A stretch of 64,000 bases of DNA, from positions 115,755 through 179,754 of the forward strand of contig JAVBMT010000002.1 in NCBI GenBank assembly GCA_031552195.1. The letters run 5' to 3'. The notes under the pieces are model-generated. The model was not told where the DNA came from, did no database searches, and was given only the letters and a program-made list of their open reading frames with translations. This stretch comes from JAVBMP01 sp031552195. Lineage in GTDB: Bacteria; Desulfobacterota; Desulfovibrionia; Desulfovibrionales; Desulfovibrionaceae. Position 1 is the stretch's first letter; each line of letters starts with the position of its first letter. Of the stretch, positions 16,969 through 25,561 are shown piece by piece. Position numbers and translations under genes: made by a program.

Positions 16969-17988
16969 ATGAAAACTTCACCGAACCCTGTCAGCCAGGA
17001 AGAGAAAAAAGCCCTGGCCTACGCGAAGAAAGGCATAATACTGGCCCTGGCTTCAGGCATGATTTTCAGCCTTGACGGGCTGGCCGTAAAGCGGTCGGAA
17101 GCCTATTCGCCCTTTAACGATGAGCGGTTGTGGATTCTGGCCGCCCTTGTCTGCGCCGGGGTGCACGACGTGGCTTCGGCAGTTTGCGCCAGTTTCATGA
17201 ACTGGAAAAGCGGCAGGCTGAAAGAAGTCGGGCGGGGTTTTCTCAGCAGGCCGGGGCGGTATGTAATTATCGGCGCGCTTTTCGGGGCGATTTTGGGAAT
17301 GGGCGGGTATATGGGCGGTTTGAAACTGGCCGGGCCGGCCTATATTTTGCCGATCACCTCGCTTTACCCGGCGATAGCCTCCGTTCTGGCCGTGTGGATA
17401 CTTAAGGAAAAAATTTCGCCCAGGGCTTGGGCCGGGCTGGCCCTTTGCATCGCCGGGGCTGTCATTATAGGCTATACCAAGCCGGAAACCCAAACCGGAG
17501 AAATGTTTTATCTGGGCCTGCTGTTAGCCGGCATGGCGGCTGTGGGCTGGGGGGCGGAAGGGGTTTGCGCCGCCTCGGGCATGGACTTCATAGAGCCTGA
17601 AGTGGCCCTGAACATGTATTACCTGGTTTCAAGCTTTCTTTACCTTACCGTCATAATACCAGCGGCGCTGATCATGTTGCCTTCAGCAGGCTCGGCAGAC
17701 GACGTGGCGGCTTTCGCCGGCAGCCCCGGGCTGCTTTTCGTCATATTGGCCGGGTGCGTCGGGTCGTTTTCCTACCGCTTCTGGTATAAGGCCATGAACA
17801 TGACCGGAGTGAGCCGGGCCATGGCCCTGAACATCAGCTACGCGCTATGGGGCATACTGTTTTCCGCCATGTTCACCAAAGTGGAAATAACGGCCAACCT
17901 AGTTGCCGGGGCTATGGTTATTTTTGCCGGCATGTTTCTTGTGATAGGCAACCCGAGGGATATGCTCGATTTGCGCAAGGTTGATTAG
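16969..17988 (+). CDS. EamA/DMT-family transporter
   Basis: About 339 residues with ten predicted TM helices in two repeats (GIILALASGMIFSLDGLAV opens the first; FYLGLLLAGMAAVGWGAEGV opens the second), typical of the drug/metabolite transporter superfamily. ATG 16969 gives the usual short N-terminus, MKTSPNPVSQEEKKALAYAK. It has no clear ribosome site, while a TTG at 16822 with a strong one would add 49 unusual residues; the start is open. Being last in the cluster after an importer and a cytoplasmic hydrolase, it may export a cleavage product, or import a related solute. The substrate is unknown. Confidence 0.85.
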   Translation: MKTSPNPVSQEEKKALAYAKKGIILALASGMIFSLDGLAVKRSEAYSPFNDERLWILAALVCAGVHDVASAVCASFMNWKSGRLKEVGRGFLSRPGRYVIIGALFGAILGMGGYMGGLKLAGPAYILPITSLYPAIASVLAVWILKEKISPRAWAGLALCIAGAVIIGYTKPETQTGEMFYLGLLLAGMAAVGWGAEGVCAASGMDFIEPEVALNMYYLVSSFLYLTVIIPAALIMLPSAGSADDVAAFAGSPGLLFVILAGCVGSFSYRFWYKAMNMTGVSRAMALNISYALWGILFSAMFTKVEITANLVAGAMVIFAGMFLVIGNPRDMLDLRKVD

Positions 17989-18107
17989 GCCGGCGCGCCT
18001 TCAGCCAGGCGTTAAACCCGAACGCGGCACGAATACGCGCTTTGCCGCATTCGACGGCGGCGGCACGGTTTGCAAGGCTGATTACTATTAAAACGGGGTT
18101 GTGGAAC

Positions 18108-18365
18108 ATGTTCAAAGTCAAACCGCCATTCAAGCTGGCTATAGCGGCGTCTTTTCTGAACGGACCGGCGCGTTCGGCCGAAGAGACGCTGGCGGTGATG
18201 GAGCCGGCTTACCGGGGCGAAAAAATCTGTACGCGGGAAAATATCGAGCTTGCCCTGCAAAACATGAAAACCGTGGGGCTGCTCAAGACGGAGACGCGTG
18301 ACGGGGAAACGTTTTACAGCCTGACCGGGCACGGGCGCGGCAAGGTGGAAAAAGCCCTGTCCTGA
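18108..18365 (+). CDS. Small winged-helix-like protein of unknown function
   Basis: 85 residues. The ATG at 18108 is chosen; an upstream in-frame start at 18042 would add a sequence without character. The segment RENIELALQNMKTVGLLKTE followed by GETFYSLTGHGRGKVEKAL resembles the helix-wing arrangement of small winged-helix regulators or of anaerobic redox-protein accessory domains. There is no signal peptide or cysteine. It is isolated, convergent with the XRE gene to the right. Confidence 0.6.
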   Translation: MFKVKPPFKLAIAASFLNGPARSAEETLAVMEPAYRGEKICTRENIELALQNMKTVGLLKTETRDGETFYSLTGHGRGKVEKALS

Positions 18366-18496
18366 TTTTTGCGGGCAGGCGGTCAGTTCGCCATTTTGCC
18401 GTCTTTAGATGGGCCTGAAAGGCGGGGGCCGAAATTAAACAGCCCTGAGAGCGGGTTTTCCCGGAAAGTTTCCCCGGCTGGCGCAATTTAAGGCCG

Positions 18497-18826
18497 TTAT
18501 TTCATGACCTGAGTGAGCTGCTTTATGAAGCCAACGACGAAGTTGCGTTTTTCATCCGGCAATTCGCGCAGAAGGTCCATGATGATCATGGTCTGGCGTT
18601 CCGCGTCGTTGTCTTCAAGCCAGAAGAAATCGCCTATGTTGCAATTGAAAAGTTCGGTAAATTGATAAAGCCTGGTCAGCGTGGGCGAAATCACCCCCGT
18701 TTCAATGCGTGAAACGGTTTCTTTTTTGATGCCCAGTCGCTCGGCCACATGGGCCTGGGTAAAGCCGGAGACTTTTCTTTGTTTGGCAATGCCTTTGCCT
18801 ACTTTAAGCAGATGATTGTCGGCCAA
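18497..18826 (-). CDS. XRE-family HTH regulator
   Basis: 109 residues. An HTH_3 domain covers about 8-65: GIAKQRKVSGFTQAHVAERL, then GIKKETVSRIETG, with the recognition helix in KKETVSRIE. The C-terminal 40 residues are helical (MDLLRELPDEKRNFVVGFIK) and may dimerise. It is 62 nt downstream of argH on the same strand and could be read from the arg operon, but its targets are unknown. No toxin gene sits beside it, so it is not an obvious antitoxin. Confidence 0.85.
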   Translation of the reverse strand: MADNHLLKVGKGIAKQRKVSGFTQAHVAERLGIKKETVSRIETGVISPTLTRLYQFTELFNCNIGDFFWLEDNDAERQTMIIMDLLRELPDEKRNFVVGFIKQLTQVMK

Positions 18827-18888
18827 TTGAACTCTCCATAAGATCGCCCGGATTTGCGGGCTGAATTTTCAAAACAGCGCTGTTTTTT

Positions 18889-20280
18889 TCAGGCGCCCTG
18901 CGATTTAAGCCAGCGCTTCATCGCCGCCGTCTGGCCGCGCACGGATTTCGGCCCGGTGCCTCCGGGCATGTCGCGGCGGGCCACGGCTGTAGCGTAGTCA
19001 AGGGCTTTATATACATCCGCCTCTATCAGCGGGGATATGTTCCGCAAATCTTTAAGAGGCAGGTCTTCCAGCCCGGACCGGCGTTTTTCCGCCAGGGCCA
19101 CGGCCTGCCCGGTAAGATGGTGCGCCTCGCGGAAAGGCACGCCTTTCAGCACAAGGTAATCGGCCAGTTCAGTGGCGTTCAGAAAGCCAAGCTTCAGGGC
19201 CGCCGTCATGCGGTCTTTGTTGAAGCGCATGGCTTCCATCATTCCGGCCATTACCTCCAATGAGAGGGAAACGGTTTTGTCGGCGTCTATGAAGGGGGCC
19301 TTGTCTTCCTGAAAGTCGCGGTTGTAAGCCATCGGAGCGCCTTTCACTAGGGTGAGCAGGGTAAAAAGGCTGCCGTAAACCCGTCCGGTTTTTCCGCGCA
19401 TTAGCTCAGCCGCGTCAGGGTTTTTTTTCTGCGGCATGATGCTGGAACCGGTGGCGTAAGCGTCCGGCAGGCGGATGAAGCCGAAAGAAGGGTTGGCCCA
19501 GATAATCAGGTCTTCGCAAAGGCGGGAAAGGTGGGCCATGATGAGGCTGGCGGCGAAAAGGGCCTCCAGCGCGAAGTCGCGGTCGGAAACCGCGTCCATG
19601 CTGTTTTTGAAGGTATCGTTAAAGCCGACTTCGCGCGCCGTGAAGGCCGGGTCGAGCGGGTAGGTGGTTCCGGCCAGGGCCGCGGCCCCGAGCGGCGAAA
19701 CCTTGACGCGTTTTTTTCCGTCTTCAAGGCGCTCATGGTCGCGGCGCAACATCCAGGCGTAGGCCATTAGGTGCTGCCCGAGGCTTACCGGCTGGGCGGG
19801 CTGCATATGGGTGCAGCCGGGCAGAAGCGTGTTTACGTGGGCGGAGGCCTGGGAGGTCAGCACTCCTATCAGGGCCAGCAGGCGGCGTTGCCATTCTTCA
19901 AGCCGGCCCGCGACGAAAAGGCGGAAATCAAGCGCAACCTGGTCGTTGCGGCTGCGCCCGGTGTGCAGTTTTTTGCCGAGGTCGCCGATAATTTCCGTAA
20001 GGCGGCTTTCAATGTTCATGTGAACGTCTTCAAGCTCACGCTTCCAGACGAACGCGCCGCTTTCTATTTCCGCTTCGACCATCAGCAGGCCCTGTTCCAT
20101 TTTTTCGGCCTCTTCAGCCGTCAGAACGCCTTGCCGGGCCAGCATGCGGGCATGGGCCACCGAACCTTTGATATCTTCACGGTACATAACCCGGTCAAAG
20201 GAAACAGACTCAGTGTATTCTTCCATCAAAGCGGCCGTGCCTTCAGCGAAACGCCCGCCCCACATTTTTTTTTCAGCCAT
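18889..20280 (-). CDS. argH: Argininosuccinate lyase
   Basis: 463 residues, full length. Splits argininosuccinate into arginine and fumarate, the last step of arginine synthesis. The fumarase/ASL signature is GSSIMPQKKNPD, whose serine is the catalytic acid/base loop; THMQPAQPVSLGQH carries the conserved histidine, and MWGGRF opens the protein as usual. It follows argG by 60 nt on the same strand, in an argF-argG-argH order. Confidence 0.97.
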   Translation of the reverse strand: MAEKKMWGGRFAEGTAALMEEYTESVSFDRVMYREDIKGSVAHARMLARQGVLTAEEAEKMEQGLLMVEAEIESGAFVWKRELEDVHMNIESRLTEIIGDLGKKLHTGRSRNDQVALDFRLFVAGRLEEWQRRLLALIGVLTSQASAHVNTLLPGCTHMQPAQPVSLGQHLMAYAWMLRRDHERLEDGKKRVKVSPLGAAALAGTTYPLDPAFTAREVGFNDTFKNSMDAVSDRDFALEALFAASLIMAHLSRLCEDLIIWANPSFGFIRLPDAYATGSSIMPQKKNPDAAELMRGKTGRVYGSLFTLLTLVKGAPMAYNRDFQEDKAPFIDADKTVSLSLEVMAGMMEAMRFNKDRMTAALKLGFLNATELADYLVLKGVPFREAHHLTGQAVALAEKRRSGLEDLPLKDLRNISPLIEADVYKALDYATAVARRDMPGGTGPKSVRGQTAAMKRWLKSQGA

Positions 20281-20340
20281 TTTGCCGCTCTCTCTTCACT
20301 TTTTCCGGGAAATTAAGCCGCGGTCGATATCATTCTGGGG

Positions 20341-21534
20341 TTATATCTTTTTGTAGCCCTGAATGCGCAAACCGTTCAGGCGGATAAAGCCGGTGGCGTC
20401 AGCCTGGTTGTAAACCTCGTCGCGCTCGAAGGTGGCGAGGTCGGCCCGGAAAAGCGACTTGGGCGACTTGCGGCCTACGCACATGGCGTTGCCTTTGTAA
20501 AGCTTCATGCGCACGGTTCCGCAGACGTTCTCCTGCGCCTTGTCCATAAAGGCCTGAATGGTTTCGCGTTCCGGCGCGTACCAGAAGCCGTTGTAAACGC
20601 AAGCCGCGTAGCGGGGAATAAGCCCGTCGCGCAGATGCATGACCTCGCGGTCAAGGCAGATGCCTTCAAGGTCGCGGTGGGCCAGGTGCAGCAAGGTTCC
20701 GCCCGGGGTTTCGTAAACGCCCCTGGCTTTCATGCCCACGAAGCGGTTTTCCACAATGTCTATGCGGCCCACGCCGTTGCGCCCGCCTATCTTGTTCAGT
20801 TCCATGATCAGTTCGGCCGGGCTGAGGCGCTTGCCGTTCACCGCCACCGGGCTGCCGCCTTCAAACTCTATTTCCAGGTATTCAGGGGAGTCCGGCGCTT
20901 TTTCCGGCGGCACGGTAAGCACGTAGCTGCCGGGGCCGGCTTCGTTCCAGGGGTCTTCCAGCTCCGCGCCTTCAAAGCTGAGGTGGAGCATGTTCCTGTC
21001 CATGCTGTAATGCTTCGAGCCGCTGGAAAGGGGAATGTCGTGTTTCTGGGCGAAGGCGATAAGGTCGCTGCGCGACTTCAGGTCCCAGACGCGCCAGGGG
21101 GCGATGACCTGAAGGTCCGGGGCCAAGGCGTTCACGCTGAGTTCAAAGCGCACCTGGTCGTTGCCTTTGCCGGTAGCGCCGTGGGCGATGGCGTCCGCCC
21201 CGTGTTCGCGGGCTATTTCCACCATGCGCTTGGCGATAAGGGGCCGGGCGATGGAGGTTCCGAGCAGGTAGCGGCCTTCATATACGGCCCCGGCCCGGAA
21301 CATGGGAAAGATGAAATCGCGCGCGAATTCTTCACGCTGATCTTCAATATAGGCTTTTACGGCGCCGGTTTTCAGGGCCTTTTCCTCGACGCCGCCCAGC
21401 TCTTCTTCCTGCCCCAGGTCGCTGGTCATGGTGATGACCTCGCAGCCGTAGGTTTCAATAAGCCATTTAAGAATAACGGAAGTATCCATTCCGCCGGAAT
21501 AAGCCAGAACGACCTTGCTGATTTTCTTGCTCAT
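20341..21534 (-). CDS. argG: Argininosuccinate synthase
   Basis: 397 residues. Joins citrulline and aspartate using ATP. The N-terminal PP-loop is AYSGGMDTSVILKWL, and other family segments are AHGATGKGNDQVRFE and KSRSDLIAFA. The protein is complete, ending in LNGLRIQGYKKI. Middle gene of argFGH; AGGG lies about 9 nt before the ATG. Confidence 0.97.
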   Translation of the reverse strand: MSKKISKVVLAYSGGMDTSVILKWLIETYGCEVITMTSDLGQEEELGGVEEKALKTGAVKAYIEDQREEFARDFIFPMFRAGAVYEGRYLLGTSIARPLIAKRMVEIAREHGADAIAHGATGKGNDQVRFELSVNALAPDLQVIAPWRVWDLKSRSDLIAFAQKHDIPLSSGSKHYSMDRNMLHLSFEGAELEDPWNEAGPGSYVLTVPPEKAPDSPEYLEIEFEGGSPVAVNGKRLSPAELIMELNKIGGRNGVGRIDIVENRFVGMKARGVYETPGGTLLHLAHRDLEGICLDREVMHLRDGLIPRYAACVYNGFWYAPERETIQAFMDKAQENVCGTVRMKLYKGNAMCVGRKSPKSLFRADLATFERDEVYNQADATGFIRLNGLRIQGYKKI

Positions 21535-21635
21535 TTTATATTACCCTGTGCTTGAGTTTTAAATTCAAACGCCTTTCAGGCCCGGAGACGGCGCCTGCCG
21601 CGCAATCGGCGGAGCGTCGGCGTTTTAAAAACGCG

Positions 21636-22538
21636 CTAGGCGCTGAACACCCATTCCATAAGGGCCTTCTGCGCGTGCAGGCGGTTTTCCGCCTCGTCGA
21701 ACACGATGGAGGCCGGGCTTTCGAATACTTCCCCGCTCACTTCCTCTCCCCGGTGCGCGGGCAGGCAGTGCATGAATTTGGCGTCCGGCGCGGCCAGGGC
21801 CATCAGCGCGGCGTCAACCTGAAAGCCCCGGAAGGCGGCTTCGCGTTTTTTCTGTTCCTGCTCCTGCCCCATGGAGGCCCAGACGTCGGTATTGATGTAA
21901 TGCGCGCCTTTGGCCGCCTCTTGCGGGCTGTGGGAAAGTTTTATCCTGGCGCCGGCCTTTTCGGCCTGGGCCAGCAGGTCCGCCGGGGGCATGTAGCCTT
22001 CCGGGCAGGCCAGGGACAGCTCGAAGGGGAAGAGCGTGGCGGCTTCTATCCAGGAGTTGGCCATGTTGTTGCCGTCGCCTATCCAGGCGACTCGCAGTCC
22101 GGAGAAGTCCGGCGTGCGTTCGTATATAGTCAGAAGGTCGCTCATGATCTGGCAGGGGTGCCCCTGATCGGTAAGGGCGTTTATGACCGGAATGCTGCCG
22201 TATGCGATAAGCTCGTCCAGTTTTTCCTGCCCGAAGGTGCGCACCACCATGCCGGAGCAGTAACGCGAAAGCACGCGCGCGGTATCTTTAAGCGGTTCGG
22301 AGCGGCCGAGCTGGCTTTCCGCCGGAGTGAGGAACACAACCTGGCCCCCGAGCTGGCGTATGCCAACTTCAAAAGACACCCTTGTGCGCGTTGAGGCTTT
22401 CTCGAAGATCATGGCGATAACTTTGCCTTCAAGCAGGCGGCTTGTATAGGCGGAGTTTTTCATTTCGAGGGCGCGGGCCAAAATAGCGGCCCCTTCGGTC
22501 TTGCCGAGGTCCGTCACGCGGGTAAAGTGCCTGGGCAT
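21636..22538 (-). CDS. argF: Ornithine carbamoyltransferase
   Basis: 300 residues from the ATG at 22538, which has AAGGAG about 7 nt upstream; an in-frame ATG at 22565 would add MFLSPKEKK and lacks a ribosome site. Forms citrulline from ornithine and carbamoyl phosphate. Carbamoyl-phosphate site STRTRVSFE, HPCQ loop, DGNNMANSW, and the ornithine-binding HCLPAHRG are all present. First gene of argFGH, divergent from the aromatic cluster. Confidence 0.96.
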   Translation of the reverse strand: MPRHFTRVTDLGKTEGAAILARALEMKNSAYTSRLLEGKVIAMIFEKASTRTRVSFEVGIRQLGGQVVFLTPAESQLGRSEPLKDTARVLSRYCSGMVVRTFGQEKLDELIAYGSIPVINALTDQGHPCQIMSDLLTIYERTPDFSGLRVAWIGDGNNMANSWIEAATLFPFELSLACPEGYMPPADLLAQAEKAGARIKLSHSPQEAAKGAHYINTDVWASMGQEQEQKKREAAFRGFQVDAALMALAAPDAKFMHCLPAHRGEEVSGEVFESPASIVFDEAENRLHAQKALMEWVFSA

Positions 22539-22730
22539 CTTTTTCTCCTTTGGGCTGAGAAACAAAATGCGGCCCCGGAAAGGAGCCGTAAGGCAATCCT
22601 AGTGCGTTAGCGGCAAAATTACAATCAAAAACTGCCGCCGTCATCGGTTTTTTTATGCGGGCGTTCCTGTTGCGCCTTGGCAAAGCGGAGAAAAGGGCTT
22701 AACTTTACGCCATAAGAAAGGTGGAGTTTT

Positions 22731-23768
22731 ATGCCTCTGGTATTTTTTGAATGCGAGCCTTACGATAAAAGTGAGGCGATTCGCGCTATCGAGGCCGGAG
22801 TTGACGGGCTTCTCGTGCCCGACGCCGACCTGGAGGCCGCATCCGGCCTGGCGCGAACCCTGGTTTTGCCGCAAAGCCTTTTCATGTCTTTGCGGCTTGA
22901 GGACAAGGCTGGAGAAAATGAAGCCGCGCAGGCGCTTTCCGTCGGGCGCTCCGTATTGCTGCGCCGCCCGTGGCAGGTAATCCCGGTGGAAAATTTGCTC
23001 TCCCTGCCGGCGGGGCATGGGGCGGACGGCGAACGGGCCATTTTGATGCTTGAAGCCGGAAGCCTTGAAGAAGCGCTGCTGGCGGCGGAAATTCTGGAGC
23101 GCGGCGCTGACGCTGTGCTGATCAGGCCGGAAGCCGCTTCCGAGCTTGCGGCCATAGTGCGGGTTCTGAACTACGCGCAGGACGCCGTGGAGCTGGTCAG
23201 CGCGCGTATTCTGGAAATAAGCCCGGCCGGGCTGGGGCACAGGGTCTGCATCGACACGACTTCGCTCATGCAGAGCGGGCAGGGCATGCTGGTCGGCAAT
23301 TCGGCGGCCTTGACCTTTCTGGTGCATGCTGAAACCGAGCACAACGAATATGTTTCGGCCCGTCCTTTCCGCGTGAACGCGGGTGCGGTTCACGCCTACG
23401 TTCTGCAGGGGGGCGACCGCACCTGCTATCTGAGCGAGCTTAAGGCCGGGTCGGAACTTCTGGTGGTTGACGCCGCCGGAAGGTCGCACCGCGTCACGGC
23501 CGGACGGGTCAAAACGGAACAACGGCCCATGCTTTTGCTGCGCGCCTTCATACCCTCGCCGGAGGAAGGCGGCCCGCCCGGAGCGCCGGAAGGCGGGCAG
23601 GAAGGCTCGGTTTTCCTGCAGAACGCTGAAACCGTGCACGTGGTCGGCCCGGACGGAAAGGCGCGCAGCGTGGTTGACCTGAAACCGGGAGATGAGGTGC
23701 TCTGCCGCCTTGACAAGGCGGGCAGGCATTTCGGGGCGCGCATAGAGGAAGACATTCAGGAGCTGTAA
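22731..23768 (+). CDS. 3-dehydroquinate synthase II (alternative aromatic pathway)
   Basis: 345 residues. It has the features of the archaeal-type enzyme: GADAVLIRPE, then GLGHRVCIDTTSLM, GQGMLVGNSAALTFLVHAET, RPFRVNAGAVHAYV and a C-terminal KTEQRPMLLLRA. It oxidatively deaminates and cyclises 2-amino-3,7-dideoxy-D-threo-hept-6-ulosonate to 3-dehydroquinate with NAD, replacing AroB. Desulfovibrio species are known to use this route. The aldolase that makes the precursor is not next to it here. It is followed after 2 nt by a chorismate mutase, so the genes are one operon. An insertion rich in Gly, Pro and Glu (PSPEEGGPPGAPEGGQ) at about 280 looks like a surface loop. Confidence 0.9.
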   Translation: MPLVFFECEPYDKSEAIRAIEAGVDGLLVPDADLEAASGLARTLVLPQSLFMSLRLEDKAGENEAAQALSVGRSVLLRRPWQVIPVENLLSLPAGHGADGERAILMLEAGSLEEALLAAEILERGADAVLIRPEAASELAAIVRVLNYAQDAVELVSARILEISPAGLGHRVCIDTTSLMQSGQGMLVGNSAALTFLVHAETEHNEYVSARPFRVNAGAVHAYVLQGGDRTCYLSELKAGSELLVVDAAGRSHRVTAGRVKTEQRPMLLLRAFIPSPEEGGPPGAPEGGQEGSVFLQNAETVHVVGPDGKARSVVDLKPGDEVLCRLDKAGRHFGARIEEDIQEL

Positions 23769-23770
23769 AT

Positions 23771-24100
23771 ATGGCTGGAAAAAGCGGGCCGGAGCTGGAG
23801 GCGGAATATGAGCTGGAGCTTGCGCGCCTTCGCCGTGAGATTGACGCGGCCGACAGGCGGATAGTGGAGCTTTTGAACCTCCGCTCAGGCCTGAGCCTGT
23901 CCGTCGGACGCCTGAAAAAAGAGCGCGGTCGGGCGGTGAACGACCCGGACCGTGAAGCCGCGCTTATGGAAAAGTTGCTCCGCCTGAACCGGGAAATGAA
24001 CGGATCATTGCCGGAGAGCGGCCTTGCGGAAATTTACCGCGCGATCATATCCTCTTCGCGTTCCCTGCAAGAAAAGTTTATGGAAGGTTCCGGCCGGTGA
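23771..24100 (+). CDS. Free-standing chorismate mutase (AroQ type)
   Basis: 109 residues, all-helical AroQ fold: LARLRREIDAADRRIVELLN, then RSGLSLSVGRLKKERG, then DPDREAALMEKL. The first arginine (about 20), Arg of LNLRSG, the lysine in GRLKKERG and the DPDRE segment correspond to active-site positions of the E. coli domain. It converts chorismate to prephenate. In related bacteria this domain is usually the front part of a P-protein fused to prephenate dehydratase; here the gene stops after the mutase and overlaps aroA by four bases (GTGA). Confidence 0.88.
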   Translation: MAGKSGPELEAEYELELARLRREIDAADRRIVELLNLRSGLSLSVGRLKKERGRAVNDPDREAALMEKLLRLNREMNGSLPESGLAEIYRAIISSSRSLQEKFMEGSGR

Positions 24101-25518
24101 AGCCGCCAATCCTTGTTCCGCCAGCTTCCAAATCAATGGCGCAGCGCGCCTTGTTCGCTTCGGCCCTGGTTCCCCGCAACGCCGGGGAATCGACGATCGT
24201 TAACTTTCCGGATAGTGACGACGTCGCGCCGCTGCTGAAAATCCTGCCCGCCTGCGGGGTGGGAATAGACGTTTGCGGCCCCGGCGCTCTGCGCGTGCGC
24301 GGCCCTCGGGGCGGGCGCCTTGCCGGAGGCGTCTCGCGGGAAAGGCCCCTGGACTGTTTTGTGGGAGAGTCCGGCACGCTTTGCCGCCTGCTTACGGCGG
24401 TTTTGGCTTGCGGGCGGGGGTTTTTCCGCCTGCGCGGGGCGGGCCGCCTGCATTCAAGGCCGCTCGGCGCTTTGGGCATGGCCCTGCGTTCCCTGGGGGC
24501 CGGCCTTGAATACGAGGGTTCTGAGGGTTTTCCGCCTTTGCTGATTGAAGGCCGCCCCCGCTTGCGGGCCGTTGCGGCGGGCGGAGGCTTGAAGACCGTA
24601 GCCCTGGATTCATCCGAATCCAGCCAGTACCTTTCCGGCCTGCTGCTGGCCGCCCCCCTGCTGGGCGGCCTGAGAATAATTCCCTCAGGCCGGCGGGTGG
24701 TGTCCTGGCCTTATGCTGCCATGACCTTGCGCGTTTTGCGCGAAAGCGGGCTTGAACCCCTGGCCGAGCTTGCCGGAGATTCGGGTTGGCGTTCGCTCTC
24801 AGCGCGGGAAGAAGGAACTCTTAAGGACATAAAGCCGGGAACTTTGCGCCTCACCGTGCCCGGAGGCTTTTATGCACCGGCGGACCGGCGGATTGAGGCG
24901 GACTGGAGCGGCGCGGCCTTCCTGCTTGCGGCCGGGGCTGTGGGGCCGCTGCCGGTGGGCGTTTCCGGGCTGGAAACGGAATCTCTTCAGGCGGACAGGG
25001 AATTTCTTGACATCTTCCGGCGCATGGGCGCAAAAACGGAATGGCGCTCCGGGGTTCTGCTGGTTTTTCCGTCACCTTTGCGCGGGGTAAAGGCCGACCT
25101 CGGTTTTTGCCCGGACCTCGCTCCGGTTCTGGCCTTTCTGGCGGCCAGGGCGGAGGGTGAAACCGTGCTGGAGAACGTAGGTCATTTGCGGCTTAAAGAA
25201 AGCGACAGGCTGGAAGCCTTGAGTGCTGAACTGGAGCGCGCCGGATGCCAGGCGTCAATCGAAGAAAACGGCGGGGGCAGGCTGCGCGTCATGCCGCCCG
25301 GCGGCGGCATGACGCCGGGCCTTGCGCGCGGGCGGCGCTTCAGCAGCTGGGGCGACCACCGCATAGCCATGGGGCTGAGTCTTTTGGGCCTGCACCCTGA
25401 CCCGGCGGATTGCTTCAGGGTGGAAATGGACGGCCCGGCTTGCGTGAGCAAGTCTTTTCCCGCTTTCTGGGCGGAAATGGATAAAATTTTTAGCGCCTTC
25501 GGGGCGGTTGGCATTTAA
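24097..25518 (+). CDS. aroA: 5-enolpyruvylshikimate-3-phosphate synthase (divergent)
   Basis: 473 residues, GTG start coupled to the chorismate mutase stop. Adds enolpyruvate from PEP to shikimate 3-phosphate. Conserved blocks are present with changes: PASKSMAQRAL (usual GSKSxxNRAL; Lys and Arg kept), GESGTLCRLL (usual GNxGTxxR), SSESSQYLSGLLLAAP, LRLKESDRLEAL and WGDHRIAMGL. The changes lie around the PEP/glyphosate site, so inhibitor response may differ from E. coli. Gly-, Arg- and Pro-rich loops make it longer than the usual 430 residues. Confidence 0.93.
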   Translation: MKPPILVPPASKSMAQRALFASALVPRNAGESTIVNFPDSDDVAPLLKILPACGVGIDVCGPGALRVRGPRGGRLAGGVSRERPLDCFVGESGTLCRLLTAVLACGRGFFRLRGAGRLHSRPLGALGMALRSLGAGLEYEGSEGFPPLLIEGRPRLRAVAAGGGLKTVALDSSESSQYLSGLLLAAPLLGGLRIIPSGRRVVSWPYAAMTLRVLRESGLEPLAELAGDSGWRSLSAREEGTLKDIKPGTLRLTVPGGFYAPADRRIEADWSGAAFLLAAGAVGPLPVGVSGLETESLQADREFLDIFRRMGAKTEWRSGVLLVFPSPLRGVKADLGFCPDLAPVLAFLAARAEGETVLENVGHLRLKESDRLEALSAELERAGCQASIEENGGGRLRVMPPGGGMTPGLARGRRFSSWGDHRIAMGLSLLGLHPDPADCFRVEMDGPACVSKSFPAFWAEMDKIFSAFGAVGI

Positions 25519-25561
25519 TATCAAGTTGCCGCTCCGATTACCCGGCGGCAGTGGAGGCAGC

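Noticed and set aside
18497..18826. The XRE protein as antitoxin of a toxin-antitoxin pair
   Set aside because: No toxin-sized partner overlaps or adjoins it; the nearest genes are argH and an unrelated small protein on the other strand.
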